Part shown: piece after piece, positions 8,255 through 17,324 of the stretch
Position numbering within the stretch: position 1 is the stretch's first letter
Layout of the letters: every line of letters starts with the position of its first letter
Origin: Achromobacter xylosoxidans
GTDB taxonomy: Bacteria > Pseudomonadota > Gammaproteobacteria > Burkholderiales > Burkholderiaceae_B
Reading direction: 5' to 3'
DNA length: 64,000 nt
NCBI RefSeq assembly: GCF_014490035.1
Contig: NZ_CP061008.1
Coordinates: 3,534,001-3,598,000, forward strand
Program-made: the position numbers and the translations under genes
Notes under the pieces: model-generated
What the model was told of the DNA's origin: nothing
The model's database searches: none
What the model saw: only the letters and a program-made list of their open reading frames with translations

Positions 8255-9274
8255 ATGCCGCAGATCCTCGACGAGGCGCTCATCGACCAGGCCCTGAGCC
8301 TGATCGCTACTGCTGAAGTCGCAACCGAACGCGCCGCGCGCCAGGCGGCTTCCCGGCTGACCGCTTGGCGCGCACGTACGCCGCAGCACGAGGCCGCGTA
8401 CCTCGAAGCCTTCCGGCGCTGGCAACTGCTTGCCGCCATGGCGCCGGAAATGCGCACGCAGTTCGACCAGGAGGACCTCATCCTTGCCTCGGATCGCCAG
8501 TTGCCTCGCCGTGCGCTGCTGGGCTGGACTGCCGCGGGCGCCTGTACCGCCTTGTTCGGCGCGGGCTGGTACCGGCGGCAGCCGCTGTACCAGGCATCCC
8601 ACGAAACCGGCTCTCGCCAACTATCGCAGGCGCAGGTACCCGATCAACGCGATGACGGCGGCCCGGCCACCCGCATCGACCTGAGTCCGGGCACGCGCCT
8701 CGCGGTCAGTCTCTACCGGCACGAACGCCTGGTGGAACTGACCCAGGGCGAAGCGCTGTTCACGGTCGCCGCCGACGCCAGCCGCCCATTCCGCGTCCGC
8801 ACCCGCGGCGGCGAGGTCGAGGTCGTGGGCACGGTGTTCAGCGTCAGCGACCGTGGCGGTGCAGTCTCCGTGGCCGTGGAAGAAGGCCATGTGCGCTTCC
8901 GCCCTGCTCTGCCCGATGTCCGTTGGTACAGCCTGGCGCGCAGTGGCCCTGCCCTGGATCTGCACGCCGACACCGCCGTCAACTGGCGTAGCGGCAAAGT
9001 GGATGCCGTCCGGCGCATCGATCCTGACAGCATCGCCGCCTGGCGCAATGGCTGGCTATGGTTCGACAACCTACGCCTGGACGAGGCCCTGCCTGGCATC
9101 AACGCCTTCCGCGAGCGCCCGCTCAGGACTGCCGATCCGAAGGTCAACGCGCTGCGCCTGACCGGGCGCTTTCGCAGCGCCGACGCCGACAACGCGGCGA
9201 ATCTGCTTGAAGCGATACTCCCGCTACGCGCGGAATCGCGTCCGAACGGCGATGTCGTACTGCGGCTGCGCTGA
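8255..9274 (+). CDS. fecR: FecR-family anti-sigma/sigma regulator
   Basis: About 339 residues starting at MPQILDEAL, four bases after the sigma-factor stop codon; an in-frame upstream extension would overlap the sigma gene. The N-terminal cytoplasmic part (residues 1-80, with the RLTAWRARTPQHEAAYLEAFRRWQ pattern of FecR/DUF4880 proteins) would bind the sigma factor. One membrane segment lies at about 86-106. The periplasmic FecR domain follows (about 140-225, with VELTQGEALFTVAADASRPF and TRGGEVEVVGTVFSV). A C-terminal STN-like segment (RLTGRFRSADADNAANLLEAIL) would contact the receptor signalling domain. Proteolysis on signal perception releases the sigma factor in family members. It is surely co-transcribed with the sigma gene. 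Confidence 0.92.
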   Translation: MPQILDEALIDQALSLIATAEVATERAARQAASRLTAWRARTPQHEAAYLEAFRRWQLLAAMAPEMRTQFDQEDLILASDRQLPRRALLGWTAAGACTALFGAGWYRRQPLYQASHETGSRQLSQAQVPDQRDDGGPATRIDLSPGTRLAVSLYRHERLVELTQGEALFTVAADASRPFRVRTRGGEVEVVGTVFSVSDRGGAVSVAVEEGHVRFRPALPDVRWYSLARSGPALDLHADTAVNWRSGKVDAVRRIDPDSIAAWRNGWLWFDNLRLDEALPGINAFRERPLRTADPKVNALRLTGRFRSADADNAANLLEAILPLRAESRPNGDVVLRLR

Positions 9275-9373
9275 TTTTTCCCGGCTGGGTGTCTCCATTT
9301 TCGCGCCTCATCCGTCTTCTGTATCGATAAGGCCGCCATCGGGGCGGCGGATTTCTCGATAGACGGAGTTGAA

Positions 9374-11809
9374 ATGCACCAATCCGGTATTTGCCGGCCA
9401 TTCCTGGGCCGTTCCGCGCTGGGCCTGGCGCTGTCGGGCGGCATGGCCATGGCGCTGGCCGCCGTACCCGCCGTAAACCAGGCCCAGACAGCGCCGGAAC
9501 AGCTCCATGCCATCGATGTGCCTGCGCAGTCGCTGAACACGGCGCTCACCATGCTTTCACGCCAGACCGGCACCCCCATCATGGCCGGCGGCGCCCACAT
9601 TGCCGCGCAACAGGCGCCGGCAGTGGCCGGCCGCATGACGGTCCGGGAAGCGTTGTCCCGGCTGTTGCTGGGATCCGGCCTGTCCGCCGCGTCCACGCCT
9701 GGCGGCGGGTACGCGGTAACCGGCGCCGCGCAGACTCCGGCGGTGACTACATTGGCGCCGGTGCAGGTAATGGGAAGCTCCCAACTGCCCGAACCCTACG
9801 CCGGCGGCCAGGTCGCGCGCGGCGGCCGGGTCGGCCTGCTGGGCGAACGCGATGCGATGGACACGCCGTTCAATATCGCCAGCTACACCGCTGAACTGAT
9901 CCAGAATCAGCAGGCCAACTCCATCGCCGACGTGCTGGCGAACGACGCGTCGGTGCGCACGGTCAACGACGGGCAAGGCTCGGTCGCCGGAACCGGCGAC
10001 GAATTCCAGATCCGCGGTTTTCCGGTGCGCAACCAGGATGTATCGTTCAACGGCTTGTACGGCATGCTGCCGCTGCGCACCATCGCGCTGGATGGCGTCG
10101 AGCGCGTGGAAGTGCTCAAGGGTCCGACCGCCCTGCTGAACGGCATGAGCCCCCGTGGCAGCGTGGGCGGCGGCATCAACGTCGTCCCCAAGCGCGCCGG
10201 CGACGACCCATTGACCCGGCTGACAACAACTTATCAGTCCGACTCCCGATTTGGCGGCATGGTCGACATCGGACGGCGCTTCGGCGAGAACCAGGAATTC
10301 GGCTTCCGTTTCAACGGGTCATACCGCGACGGCGATACGGCGGTGCAGAACCAATCCAACCAGCTCGGCGTGGCGGTGGTCGGCCTGGATTACCGCGGCG
10401 AACGGCTGCGCGTATCGCTGGACGCCGGCCACCAGACCAACAACATCGACGCGCCCGGCGATTCGGGCGTGCTGATCTTCGGCGACAGCCTGCCCGTGCC
10501 GCGCCCGCCAGATGCTTCCAAGGGCTACTCCCCTGACTGGGGCTATGCCAAGTCGCGCGACAACTATGGCGTGTTGCACGCCGAGTACGACCTGGCCCCG
10601 CATTTGACCGTATTCGGCGGCGTAGGCTACCGGCGCAGCAACAATCGCTACCTGTACGCCGACCCGATAGTGGTCGGCTCAACCGGCGAGCTGCTGATGC
10701 GCCCGTACTATTGGCCCAGCTACGAGCAGAACGTTTCCACCGTGTGGGGCGCGCGCGGCAATTTCAGTACCGGCCCCGTGAAGCACGAAGCCAGTCTGAG
10801 CTACTCCACGTTCGAGCAGCGCGCCGGCTATTACGACTACTACATTTTCGGCCTGTCGCCATCCAATCTGTACGATCCTGCCGACATCCCCAAACCGTCG
10901 ATCGACGGCCTATCCAGCTCGCCGCCGCGCACTTCCCTGCTGAAGCTGCCGACTGTCGCGCTGGCCGACACCCTCTCCTTTGCCGATGACCGGGTTCAAT
11001 TCACAGCTGGCCTGCGCTACCAGACAGTGAAGGCGACGAACTACAGCTACACCACCGGCCGGGAGACTTCCAGCTACGACGAATCGGCCGTCACGCCGGC
11101 CTTCGGCCTGGTGGTCAAGCCATGGACCGATGTCTCGCTGTACGCCAACTACATAGAAGGCCTGACAGCGGGCCCCATCGCTCCGGCTGGAGCCTCGAAC
11201 GCAGGCGAGATCTTCGCGCCCATCAAGACCAAGCAGATCGAAGCTGGGGTAAAGGTCGATTTCGGTACGCTCACGACCACGCTGGGCCTGTTCCAGATCA
11301 AGCAGCCCTCCGGCCTGACGACTGTCGATAACGGCGTGACCCGCTACGACATGAGCGGCGAACAGCGCAACCGCGGCGTGGAATTCAACGCCTATGGCGA
11401 ACTGGCGCGCGGCGTGCGCCTGTTGGGCGGCGTCACCTACATCCAGCCGACGATGATCCGCACCGCCAAGCCCCAAACCGATGGCAACAGCGCCGTGGGC
11501 GTGCCGCGTTGGATGGCCAATATCGGCATGGAATGGGATCCCTCGTTTGCGCCCGGGCTTACCTTGAGCGCACGCGCCCTGTCGACCAGTTGGCAGTACC
11601 AGAACCTGGAAAACAGCCGCCGCATCCCGGGCTGGACCCGGTGGGACCTGGGCATGCGCTACGCCACCCGCGCCTTCGATCACCCCGTCACGCTGCGCGC
11701 CACGGTCAACAACGTATTCGGCAAGGATTACTGGTCGTCGGCATCCGAGGGGTATCTGCGCCTGGGCTCGCCCAGGTCGGTGCTGCTGTCGGCATCCATC
11801 GATTTCTAA
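9374..11809 (+). CDS. TonB-dependent siderophore receptor with N-terminal signalling (STN) domain
   Basis: An 811-residue outer-membrane receptor. It has a signal peptide (about residues 1-38), an STN signalling domain (about 45-117; VPAQSLNTALTMLSRQTG) and a TonB-box-like segment near TTLAPVQVMG (125-134). A plug domain follows at about 155-260 (FQIRGFPV, GVERVEVLKGPTALLNGMSPRGSVGGGINVV). The rest is a 22-strand-type barrel ending in LSASIDF, with the terminal Phe of outer-membrane proteins. GGAG precedes the ATG. The STN domain marks it as a transducer that signals through the FecR-like protein to the ECF sigma factor. The plug style is that of ferric-siderophore (FpvA/FhuE-like) receptors; the ligand is unknown. 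No inner-membrane uptake or reductase genes accompany it. Confidence 0.93.
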   Translation: MHQSGICRPFLGRSALGLALSGGMAMALAAVPAVNQAQTAPEQLHAIDVPAQSLNTALTMLSRQTGTPIMAGGAHIAAQQAPAVAGRMTVREALSRLLLGSGLSAASTPGGGYAVTGAAQTPAVTTLAPVQVMGSSQLPEPYAGGQVARGGRVGLLGERDAMDTPFNIASYTAELIQNQQANSIADVLANDASVRTVNDGQGSVAGTGDEFQIRGFPVRNQDVSFNGLYGMLPLRTIALDGVERVEVLKGPTALLNGMSPRGSVGGGINVVPKRAGDDPLTRLTTTYQSDSRFGGMVDIGRRFGENQEFGFRFNGSYRDGDTAVQNQSNQLGVAVVGLDYRGERLRVSLDAGHQTNNIDAPGDSGVLIFGDSLPVPRPPDASKGYSPDWGYAKSRDNYGVLHAEYDLAPHLTVFGGVGYRRSNNRYLYADPIVVGSTGELLMRPYYWPSYEQNVSTVWGARGNFSTGPVKHEASLSYSTFEQRAGYYDYYIFGLSPSNLYDPADIPKPSIDGLSSSPPRTSLLKLPTVALADTLSFADDRVQFTAGLRYQTVKATNYSYTTGRETSSYDESAVTPAFGLVVKPWTDVSLYANYIEGLTAGPIAPAGASNAGEIFAPIKTKQIEAGVKVDFGTLTTTLGLFQIKQPSGLTTVDNGVTRYDMSGEQRNRGVEFNAYGELARGVRLLGGVTYIQPTMIRTAKPQTDGNSAVGVPRWMANIGMEWDPSFAPGLTLSARALSTSWQYQNLENSRRIPGWTRWDLGMRYATRAFDHPVTLRATVNNVFGKDYWSSASEGYLRLGSPRSVLLSASIDF

Positions 11810-11882
11810 ACCATGAACAGGCCGAGCCGCCGGCTGCGGCGCGGCCCCCGCTCATGGCCGCAGGCATCTCAGCCTGCCGGTT

Positions 11883-11942
11883 CCAGTATCGCCCCGCGCC
11901 AGACGCGTGCGCAGCGCGCTAGATACTGGCGCACGGCGCCGC
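11883..11942. repeat. Inverted repeat between convergent genes
   Basis: CCAGTATC (11883-11890) is repeated as GATACTGG (11932-11939). A second, partly overlapping pair is GCGCCAG (11896-11902) with CTGGCGC (11936-11942). The two pairings exclude each other. It lies between the receptor gene and the convergent cytochrome gene and may fold in the 3' ends of either transcript. No T tract follows. Confidence 0.35.
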
Positions 11943-11944
11943 GC

Positions 11945-12289
11945 TCACTGCTGCGCGCCGGTAGCCTTGGCCACATACGCCGCCAACACCTCGATTTCCT
12001 TATCCGACAAGCTCGTATAAGCCGGCATCTGGCCGATGCCGTTGCGGATGGCCGTCTCCACGCGCGCCGCATCGGGCTTGAGTTCATCGAGCTTGGGGCC
12101 GATGGCGCCGCTGGACTGGGCGTCGTTCAGGGTATGGCATATCGCACAGGCTGGCGTCGCGCCGACGAACAAGGCGCGACCCGCCTCCATGTCGGGGTCG
12201 GCTGCCAACACGCCGGCATGCAGGCAAGCGATCAATAATCCGGCGCCAAATGCGCGCTTCCTGGGTAACGCCAGCGCGGTTTCCCTCAT
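11945..12289 (-). CDS. sorB: Sulfite dehydrogenase cytochrome c subunit (SorB-like)
   Basis: About 114 residues with a signal peptide (hydrophobic core at about 13-29, ending VLAAD) and one class I haem motif C48-A-I-C51-H52. The probable axial Met is M88 in GQMPAY. The C-terminal helix LSDKEIEVLAAYVAKA is typical of small monohaem c-type cytochromes. The ATG at 12289 overlaps the stop of the upstream molybdoenzyme gene as ATGA, implying translational coupling. In SorAB enzymes such a periplasmic cytochrome accepts electrons from the molybdenum subunit and passes them to the respiratory chain. The pairing is inferred from context; the cytochrome family itself is certain. Confidence 0.85.
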   Translation of the reverse strand: MRETALALPRKRAFGAGLLIACLHAGVLAADPDMEAGRALFVGATPACAICHTLNDAQSSGAIGPKLDELKPDAARVETAIRNGIGQMPAYTSLSDKEIEVLAAYVAKATGAQQ

Positions 12290-13533
12290 GCCTTGGCCAC
12301 CACGGCCACGGCATGATCGCGCCAACTGCTATTGATGTATCCGCCGGAATTCTGCGGACGTTCTTCTTCCTGCACCCGGCCTTCGGTATCGGTCGCGCGG
12401 CTGACGAGCACATGTTCGCCGGCCGTCAGTTCCACCGGCAATGCGAACTGGCGCCACGCATAACGCCCCAGATCCGGGCCGACCAGTTCCGCTTTCTGCC
12501 AGTTTTTGCCGCCGTCGATCGAAACCTCGACCAGCTTGATGCCATTGGTGCCGCCAAAAGCCACGCCTTGCACCACGACGCGCCCGGCCTTCAAGGTGGA
12601 GGCGGCCGGATTGGGCGTATTGATCCACGACTTCACGCCCATGGCCCAGACCGAGGGCTGGCTGGGGTCTCCCTTTTGGCCCGGCGGCGCCAGGCGATAG
12701 CCGGTCTGCTGGATCGCGGCCGCGCTTTCCTTTTCGGTGAAGGCCAGTCGCTTGATGTATTTGACGCTGTTCACGCCCGTGTAGCCCGGCACGATCAGGC
12801 GCAAGGGACCGCCATGGGCCAGCGGGATCGGCTCGCCGTTCAGCTCCCACGCCAGAAGCGCATCCCGCATCGCTTCCTTGGGCACGGAACGTTCAACCAT
12901 GACCATGTTCGGATCCAGGCCGTCAGGCAGCTTCTCGCCGCCGGTTCCGGTCATGAACACGGCCGCCGCCTCCATGCCGCCGCAGTGCTCGACCAGCACG
13001 CTGACCGGCAAGCCGCTCCAGATCACGCAACCGGCCGCGCCGACCTGCCAGGGCGTGCCGCTGGGCTTGTTCGGGAAATAGCCGCGGCCGTTGCCGGAAC
13101 ACTGCAAGACCATGGCCAAAGTCTGCAAGCCCATGGTCTTCAATTGCCCCACGCTCAACGACATCGGTTTGGCCACTCCGGCGATTTCGACGACCCATGC
13201 GTCCCGGTCGGCGACGATGGACTCGTCAGGCGGCGGCAGATTGTTGCGCACGTAGAGTTGGCGCAGCGGGGTGACCACCCCGTTGCCGAATGCCTCGCGC
13301 CGCGTCTCTATGGTGTTGGCGCTGTGCACGATCATCGCATCGGGCTGCTTCCAGGCCGCATAAGCCGGCAGCGGCTTGGCGGCAGATGCCGGCGCCGGTG
13401 CGGCAGCCGCGGCTGGCGCGGCTTTCTGCTCGGCGGCCAATGCCGCGCGTCCCAGGCCTGCTGCGGCCAGGGCGCTGGCGCCGCCAGCCAACAGGCGCCG
13501 TCGCGCCGCGCTCTCGATCAGGGATGAACGCAT
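12286..13533 (-). CDS. sorA: Sulfite dehydrogenase molybdenum subunit (SorA-like, sulfite oxidase family)
   Basis: A 415-residue precursor. The N-terminus has a twin-arginine-like ARRRLLAGG followed by an Ala-rich hydrophobic stretch, fitting Tat export of a folded molybdoprotein. The sulfite-oxidase core is recognisable: YVRNNLPPP near residue 94, VLQCSGNGRGYF with the molybdenum-ligating Cys at about 145, and the C-terminal Mo-co dimerisation domain (GVAFGGTNGIKLVEVSIDGGKNW, YAWRQFALPVEL). The enzyme oxidises sulfite to sulfate in the periplasm. The coupled cytochrome gene downstream supports SorA rather than YedY/MsrP. Residues 36-52 form an Ala/Pro-rich linker. It could protect against sulfite released during organosulfonate degradation, but no such pathway is seen nearby. 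Confidence 0.87.
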   Translation of the reverse strand: MRSSLIESAARRRLLAGGASALAAAGLGRAALAAEQKAAPAAAAAPAPASAAKPLPAYAAWKQPDAMIVHSANTIETRREAFGNGVVTPLRQLYVRNNLPPPDESIVADRDAWVVEIAGVAKPMSLSVGQLKTMGLQTLAMVLQCSGNGRGYFPNKPSGTPWQVGAAGCVIWSGLPVSVLVEHCGGMEAAAVFMTGTGGEKLPDGLDPNMVMVERSVPKEAMRDALLAWELNGEPIPLAHGGPLRLIVPGYTGVNSVKYIKRLAFTEKESAAAIQQTGYRLAPPGQKGDPSQPSVWAMGVKSWINTPNPAASTLKAGRVVVQGVAFGGTNGIKLVEVSIDGGKNWQKAELVGPDLGRYAWRQFALPVELTAGEHVLVSRATDTEGRVQEEERPQNSGGYINSSWRDHAVAVVAKA

Positions 13534-13650
13534 TGCAGTCTCCTCGTTGGGGTCCGGAATCGTTGGTGTTCCAGAACCCTGCCGGCCTGCTACGACGTGG
13601 CTGTTTACCCCGCACGCACGTGTCCCAGGCCGCCAATAGTTATGACTGCG

Positions 13651-13679
13651 ATGTTGGTTGAGCGATCTTTTCGTGTCAA
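13651..13679 (-). promoter_or_regulatory. Possible promoter of the sorA-like gene
   Basis: On the minus strand a perfect TTGACA (13679-13674) is followed after 17 bases by CAACAT (13656-13651), a weak -10 hexamer. It lies about 120 bases upstream of the ATG at 13533 in a 195-base intergenic stretch where nothing else stands out. Confidence 0.3.
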
Positions 13680-13728
13680 TTAGTTATTTGCAATACCCTG
13701 CCCTAGCCCGTTTGGATAGGCCAGCCAC

Positions 13729-14361
13729 CTAAGCCTGCCGGACCAGGCGGTAGACCGAAGCCGGCGGCAGGTTCAGCGGCACAAACCTGACCTTGCTGGC
13801 CATCAAGCCGCAGGCCTCCAGCACGCTGGCGGATATCGGACAGCGCACCCCATAGGTGAAAAGGGCCATCGAGCCCTCTGCCGGCAGCGCGTCGAATACG
13901 GCGGCCAGCAGTTGCTGGTGATGCGCCTGGCTCATATTGCGCAACGGCAGGCCGCAGATGGCGGCGCCGATCCCATCCATTTCGGGATGGCGCTTGCGGC
14001 AGAGATCCTGCGCCGGCACCCGTAGCACCGCCGCCTCCGGAAACTGCGCCTGCAAGCTGCTGCTCATGGCCATGTCCTGTTCGACCAGCACCAGATTGGC
14101 CGGGTCCACGCCCCGGCGCAGCATTTCGCGGGTGAAGACGCCCGTGCCGCAGCCCAGTTCCAGGACTTTGCCCGCGCCGGGCGGAATGCAAGCGGTAATG
14201 GCCGCGGCCAACGCCGGGCCGGATGGCGCCACCGCGCCTATGGCCGCGGGATTGGACAGCAGCGCCCGGACGAACTGCGTGCGCTCCTGCAACCAGCCCA
14301 TCGGCGAGCGGCTCGCAGGCTGGCGCGGAACAACGGTCTTGTAGGATTGCGTGGAATGCAT
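13729..14361 (-). CDS. Class I SAM-dependent methyltransferase (phospholipid N-methyltransferase-like)
   Basis: A 210-residue cytoplasmic protein. The SAM-binding motif I is ELGCGTGVFTREML near residue 70, preceded by IGAVAPSGPALAAAI, a pattern shared with PmtA-type phosphatidylethanolamine N-methyltransferases and related rRNA-adenine-methylase-like proteins. Motif II is LVLVEQDMAM and the post-II loop contains ICGLPLRNM. No membrane segment is seen. Family members make mono- to trimethylated phosphatidylethanolamine. The specific substrate is inferred and could be another lipid amine. It lies downstream of the acylase gene on the same strand, 249 bases apart, and is probably transcribed independently. 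Confidence 0.75.
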   Translation of the reverse strand: MHSTQSYKTVVPRQPASRSPMGWLQERTQFVRALLSNPAAIGAVAPSGPALAAAITACIPPGAGKVLELGCGTGVFTREMLRRGVDPANLVLVEQDMAMSSSLQAQFPEAAVLRVPAQDLCRKRHPEMDGIGAAICGLPLRNMSQAHHQQLLAAVFDALPAEGSMALFTYGVRCPISASVLEACGLMASKVRFVPLNLPPASVYRLVRQA

Positions 14362-14550
14362 GAGGCCTCAGTCTCCTGGATCGGGAATTCCGTACGACCC
14401 CGAAACCTTAACTGCGCCAGGCCCGCCGCGCCCGCAACCGTCGGTAAGCACCCTTGTCAATTCAGCCGCGCAAGGCATGCCTGCCGCACCCATGCGCGAC
14501 CGCAGGCGGAAAGTTCAGGTTGCATAACTCTCGCCTGCCTGCGTTTGCAC

Positions 14551-14586
14551 GCCGTTCGATCACCCAGGCCACGCTGATCGAACGGC
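14551..14586. repeat. Perfect 12-bp inverted repeat downstream of the acylase gene
   Basis: GCCGTTCGATCA (14551-14562) pairs with TGATCGAACGGC (14575-14586) around a 12-base loop. It begins 25 bases past the acylase stop codon on the minus strand and could terminate that transcript, although no T tract follows. It could also be a protein-binding palindrome upstream of the methyltransferase gene. Confidence 0.5.
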
Positions 14587-14610
14587 GCTCCACGGGACGC
14601 CTGGCCTGAA

Positions 14611-17073
14611 TCAGCGCTGAGCCGGCCGCAGATTCAGGGTGCCGGCCTTCTCGCTATCCACCTTGGCGCGGCTGAACGCCATGGGGAAGTACTCGCCGGT
14701 AGCCCAGTCCTTGAGCAGGTTCTGGTAGTACGGGCTGCGCGGGTCGGCGGATTGTCCCGGCACGTTCTGCATGCGCGAGTTGTCCCAGTCGGCCACGTCG
14801 ATCACCTGGCGGTACGACGCGCCGCTGGTCTGGCGGAAGTCGCTGGTGCGGAACGTGGCGCGGTGCACGGTGTCGTTGTCGCCGCTGACCGGATAGCGCG
14901 GCGTGCCGTAGGCATTGGCAGTGGCCTCGGGCAACAGGCCGGCCAGGCTGTGCTCGAACTGGATGTGGTGCAGCTTGCCCCACTGCCATTGCGAGGAATC
15001 CGGTCCCAGCTTGGCGCGCAGTTTCTGCAGGCCCTCGTTCAGCGCCTGCAGCAGCAGCGCGTCGCGGCCCTGCTGCGGCTGCGCGCCGAAGGCGCTGTCC
15101 GGCGTGGCCAGCTTCTCCAGCGTTTTCGCGGTGGACAGATTGCCGAAGGCGGCGCGGCCGTTGGCCGGCACGTAGAGTTCAGTCACGCGCTTGACGACCT
15201 CGGGCAGCCAGAACTCGTAGACGGTCGCCGCGCGCGATTCCGTTCCCACGCGCGCATCCCAGTCCTTCAGCATGCTCAAGGCCTGCGACGTCGCGGGATC
15301 GGCCGAATTCAACGACTTCGCGTAGCCCGTCAGCGTGCGCGCCGGAATGGACAGGTTGTCGTACTGCAGCGCCTGCGAACTCTGCACCGTCTGCCCCTTG
15401 CTGTCGGCCAGCACCTCGCGTATGCGCTGCACGCGGTACGGTTCGGCCCAGGTGCGGGCCGACATGTCCTTATAGCGGTAATCGGCCGGCAGGTTGTATT
15501 CGTTGGCGGTGGCGATATAGCCTTCGGGCGGGTTGTAGGCGCGGGGCAGCGCGCTGCCGGGCAGCACGCCGCGCCATTCGAACTCGCCATTGCCCGGCAC
15601 CGGCAGCATCCCGGACCAATCCGCGCGCGGGCGTATCGGCGCGATGCTGCCGCCAAACCAGCCGATGTTGCCGTCGACGTCGGCGTACACCATGTTCTCG
15701 CTGGGGGTGTAGTGCTTCTCCATGCCGGCGACGAACTCGTTCCAGTTCTGCGCCTGGTTCAGCCGCAGGCTGGCAAGATAGGCCGCGGTTCCGGGGAATT
15801 CCAGGTAGGCCGCCCGCAAGGCATAGGCCTTGCGCTTCACCGGATCCACGTAAATCACCGGGCCGTGGCGGGTGAACTTCAGCTGGCGCACCGCGGCGGA
15901 CTGCCCGCGCACGGGGATCGACTCGTCCACCTGCCGCATCTTTTCCCAGCGGCCGTTGTAGCGATACTCATCCGGTTTGGCGGGGTTGGTGTCGTAGACG
16001 TACAGGTCTTCCTCGTCGCCGAAGGCGAAGATCGTCAGTCCGAAAGCGATGCGGTCGTTGTGGCCCATGGACACGCCCGGCAGCGCCGGTTCACCGGCGC
16101 CGATCACGTTCCAGCCCGGCGCGTTCAGGTGCACCATGTAGCGCAGCGATGGCATGGTGATGGACCGGTGCGGATCGCCCGCGAGGATGGGCTTGCCGCT
16201 GGCCGTATGCTGCCCGGCTATGGTCCAGTTGTTGCTCTCGTAGCGGGTCGCCATGGGGTCGAACGCAGGATCCAGCGACGCCAGCAGGTTGGCGGACAAT
16301 TCCTGCGCGAGTTTTTCGCGCTCCGCGGCCGCGAGCGGGCTGCGCGGGAAGTCGGCGGCGACGAATTTCTGGCCGTTGCGCGCCAGGTTGTAGTCCCCCA
16401 GGACCTTGCTGTCGACGTCGCGCACGTCCAGTCCGGCGGGCACCTGCAGCGCCAGGGGCGGCTCGAAGGTGCTGAGTCCCTGCACGGCGTTCAGGCCCAG
16501 CGCCGCGACGCGTTGCGCCATCCGCACCTCTTCGCTGAGGTTGCGGGTCAGGCCATAGATGCGGATGAGCGAGGTCTCGGGGCTCCAATAGCCGGGTTCG
16601 GTGCCGGTCAGCTTGAATTCCGGCGGCATCTGTTCGGGATTGGCCTTGACCCAATCAATATAGGCATTGATGCCCGCCGCGAAGGACGTGAGGATCGCCT
16701 TGCCCTGCGGATGGTAGCTGGCGAATTCGGCCTGCATATCGCCGCGGTACAGGAACAGGCGCGCGGCGCGGTCCTGCTCGACAAAGCGCGGGCCGAACTG
16801 TTCGGCCATCTTGCCCTCGCCCTGGCGGCGCCAGAGGTCGAGCTGCCAGAGGCGGTCGCGCGCCGCGTTGAAGCCTTGGGCGAAGAACAGGTCGTCCTGG
16901 TTCTGCGCGTAGATGTGGGACACCCCGTGGCGGTCGCGCACGATCTCCACGGGCTGGGACAGCCCCTTCATATCGACGGTTTCTTTTTTGCCTCCGGGCG
17001 ATGCGCAGCCTGCCAGCACTGCCATGAGCCCGCTCGCCAGGAATGCCGCGGCCCTGCGATTGAACATACGCAT
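14611..17073 (-). CDS. Penicillin acylase family protein (Ntn-hydrolase, lipoprotein)
   Basis: An 820-residue precursor. The N-terminus ends in VLAGC with a lipobox Cys23, so it is probably a lipoprotein of the outer or inner membrane. The alpha-chain motif VEIVRDRHGVSHIYAQNQDDLFFAQGF is typical. Autocatalytic cleavage is expected before Ser280 in ES-NNW, exposing the beta-chain nucleophile, followed by GKPILAGDPHRS. The C-terminal NDTVHRATF and SADPRSPYYQNLLKDWATGEYFPM segments are also family hallmarks. Such enzymes cleave amide bonds of acylated compounds such as penicillins, homoserine lactones or aculeacin. Quorum quenching or amide scavenging is possible. It is divergent from the Liv-type operon, whose receptor might import a released product. 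Confidence 0.92.
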   Translation of the reverse strand: MRMFNRRAAAFLASGLMAVLAGCASPGGKKETVDMKGLSQPVEIVRDRHGVSHIYAQNQDDLFFAQGFNAARDRLWQLDLWRRQGEGKMAEQFGPRFVEQDRAARLFLYRGDMQAEFASYHPQGKAILTSFAAGINAYIDWVKANPEQMPPEFKLTGTEPGYWSPETSLIRIYGLTRNLSEEVRMAQRVAALGLNAVQGLSTFEPPLALQVPAGLDVRDVDSKVLGDYNLARNGQKFVAADFPRSPLAAAEREKLAQELSANLLASLDPAFDPMATRYESNNWTIAGQHTASGKPILAGDPHRSITMPSLRYMVHLNAPGWNVIGAGEPALPGVSMGHNDRIAFGLTIFAFGDEEDLYVYDTNPAKPDEYRYNGRWEKMRQVDESIPVRGQSAAVRQLKFTRHGPVIYVDPVKRKAYALRAAYLEFPGTAAYLASLRLNQAQNWNEFVAGMEKHYTPSENMVYADVDGNIGWFGGSIAPIRPRADWSGMLPVPGNGEFEWRGVLPGSALPRAYNPPEGYIATANEYNLPADYRYKDMSARTWAEPYRVQRIREVLADSKGQTVQSSQALQYDNLSIPARTLTGYAKSLNSADPATSQALSMLKDWDARVGTESRAATVYEFWLPEVVKRVTELYVPANGRAAFGNLSTAKTLEKLATPDSAFGAQPQQGRDALLLQALNEGLQKLRAKLGPDSSQWQWGKLHHIQFEHSLAGLLPEATANAYGTPRYPVSGDNDTVHRATFRTSDFRQTSGASYRQVIDVADWDNSRMQNVPGQSADPRSPYYQNLLKDWATGEYFPMAFSRAKVDSEKAGTLNLRPAQR

Positions 17074-17324
17074 TGACTCCTCCTCGGGTTTATTTGTCTT
17101 CTATCTGCCTGTCGGGCATCGAGGGTCATGCCGCCCAATGCGACAGTCAGGGCCGCTCCAGGCCCTTGCCATATGTACAACCAAATCGGCTTGCGGTGGA
17201 ACGCTGTTTCATTTGATCAGCTTAGTCAGAATATGTAACCAGCGCCGACCCCTGCCGAGGTTCAGGTAGACGTAAACGCATGGGCAGAAAATGGACCGCA
17301 TAGGAACTTGCAGGAGACATCATC

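Noticed and set aside
12250..13527. Long plus-strand open frame opposite the sulfite dehydrogenase gene
   Set aside because: It is a GC-rich shadow; the minus strand carries recognisable molybdoenzyme motifs and a Tat-like signal.
14752..17076. 774-codon plus-strand open frame opposite the penicillin acylase gene
   Set aside because: Composition is Arg/His/Val-rich without domains. The minus frame has a lipobox, a catalytic Ser and family motifs.
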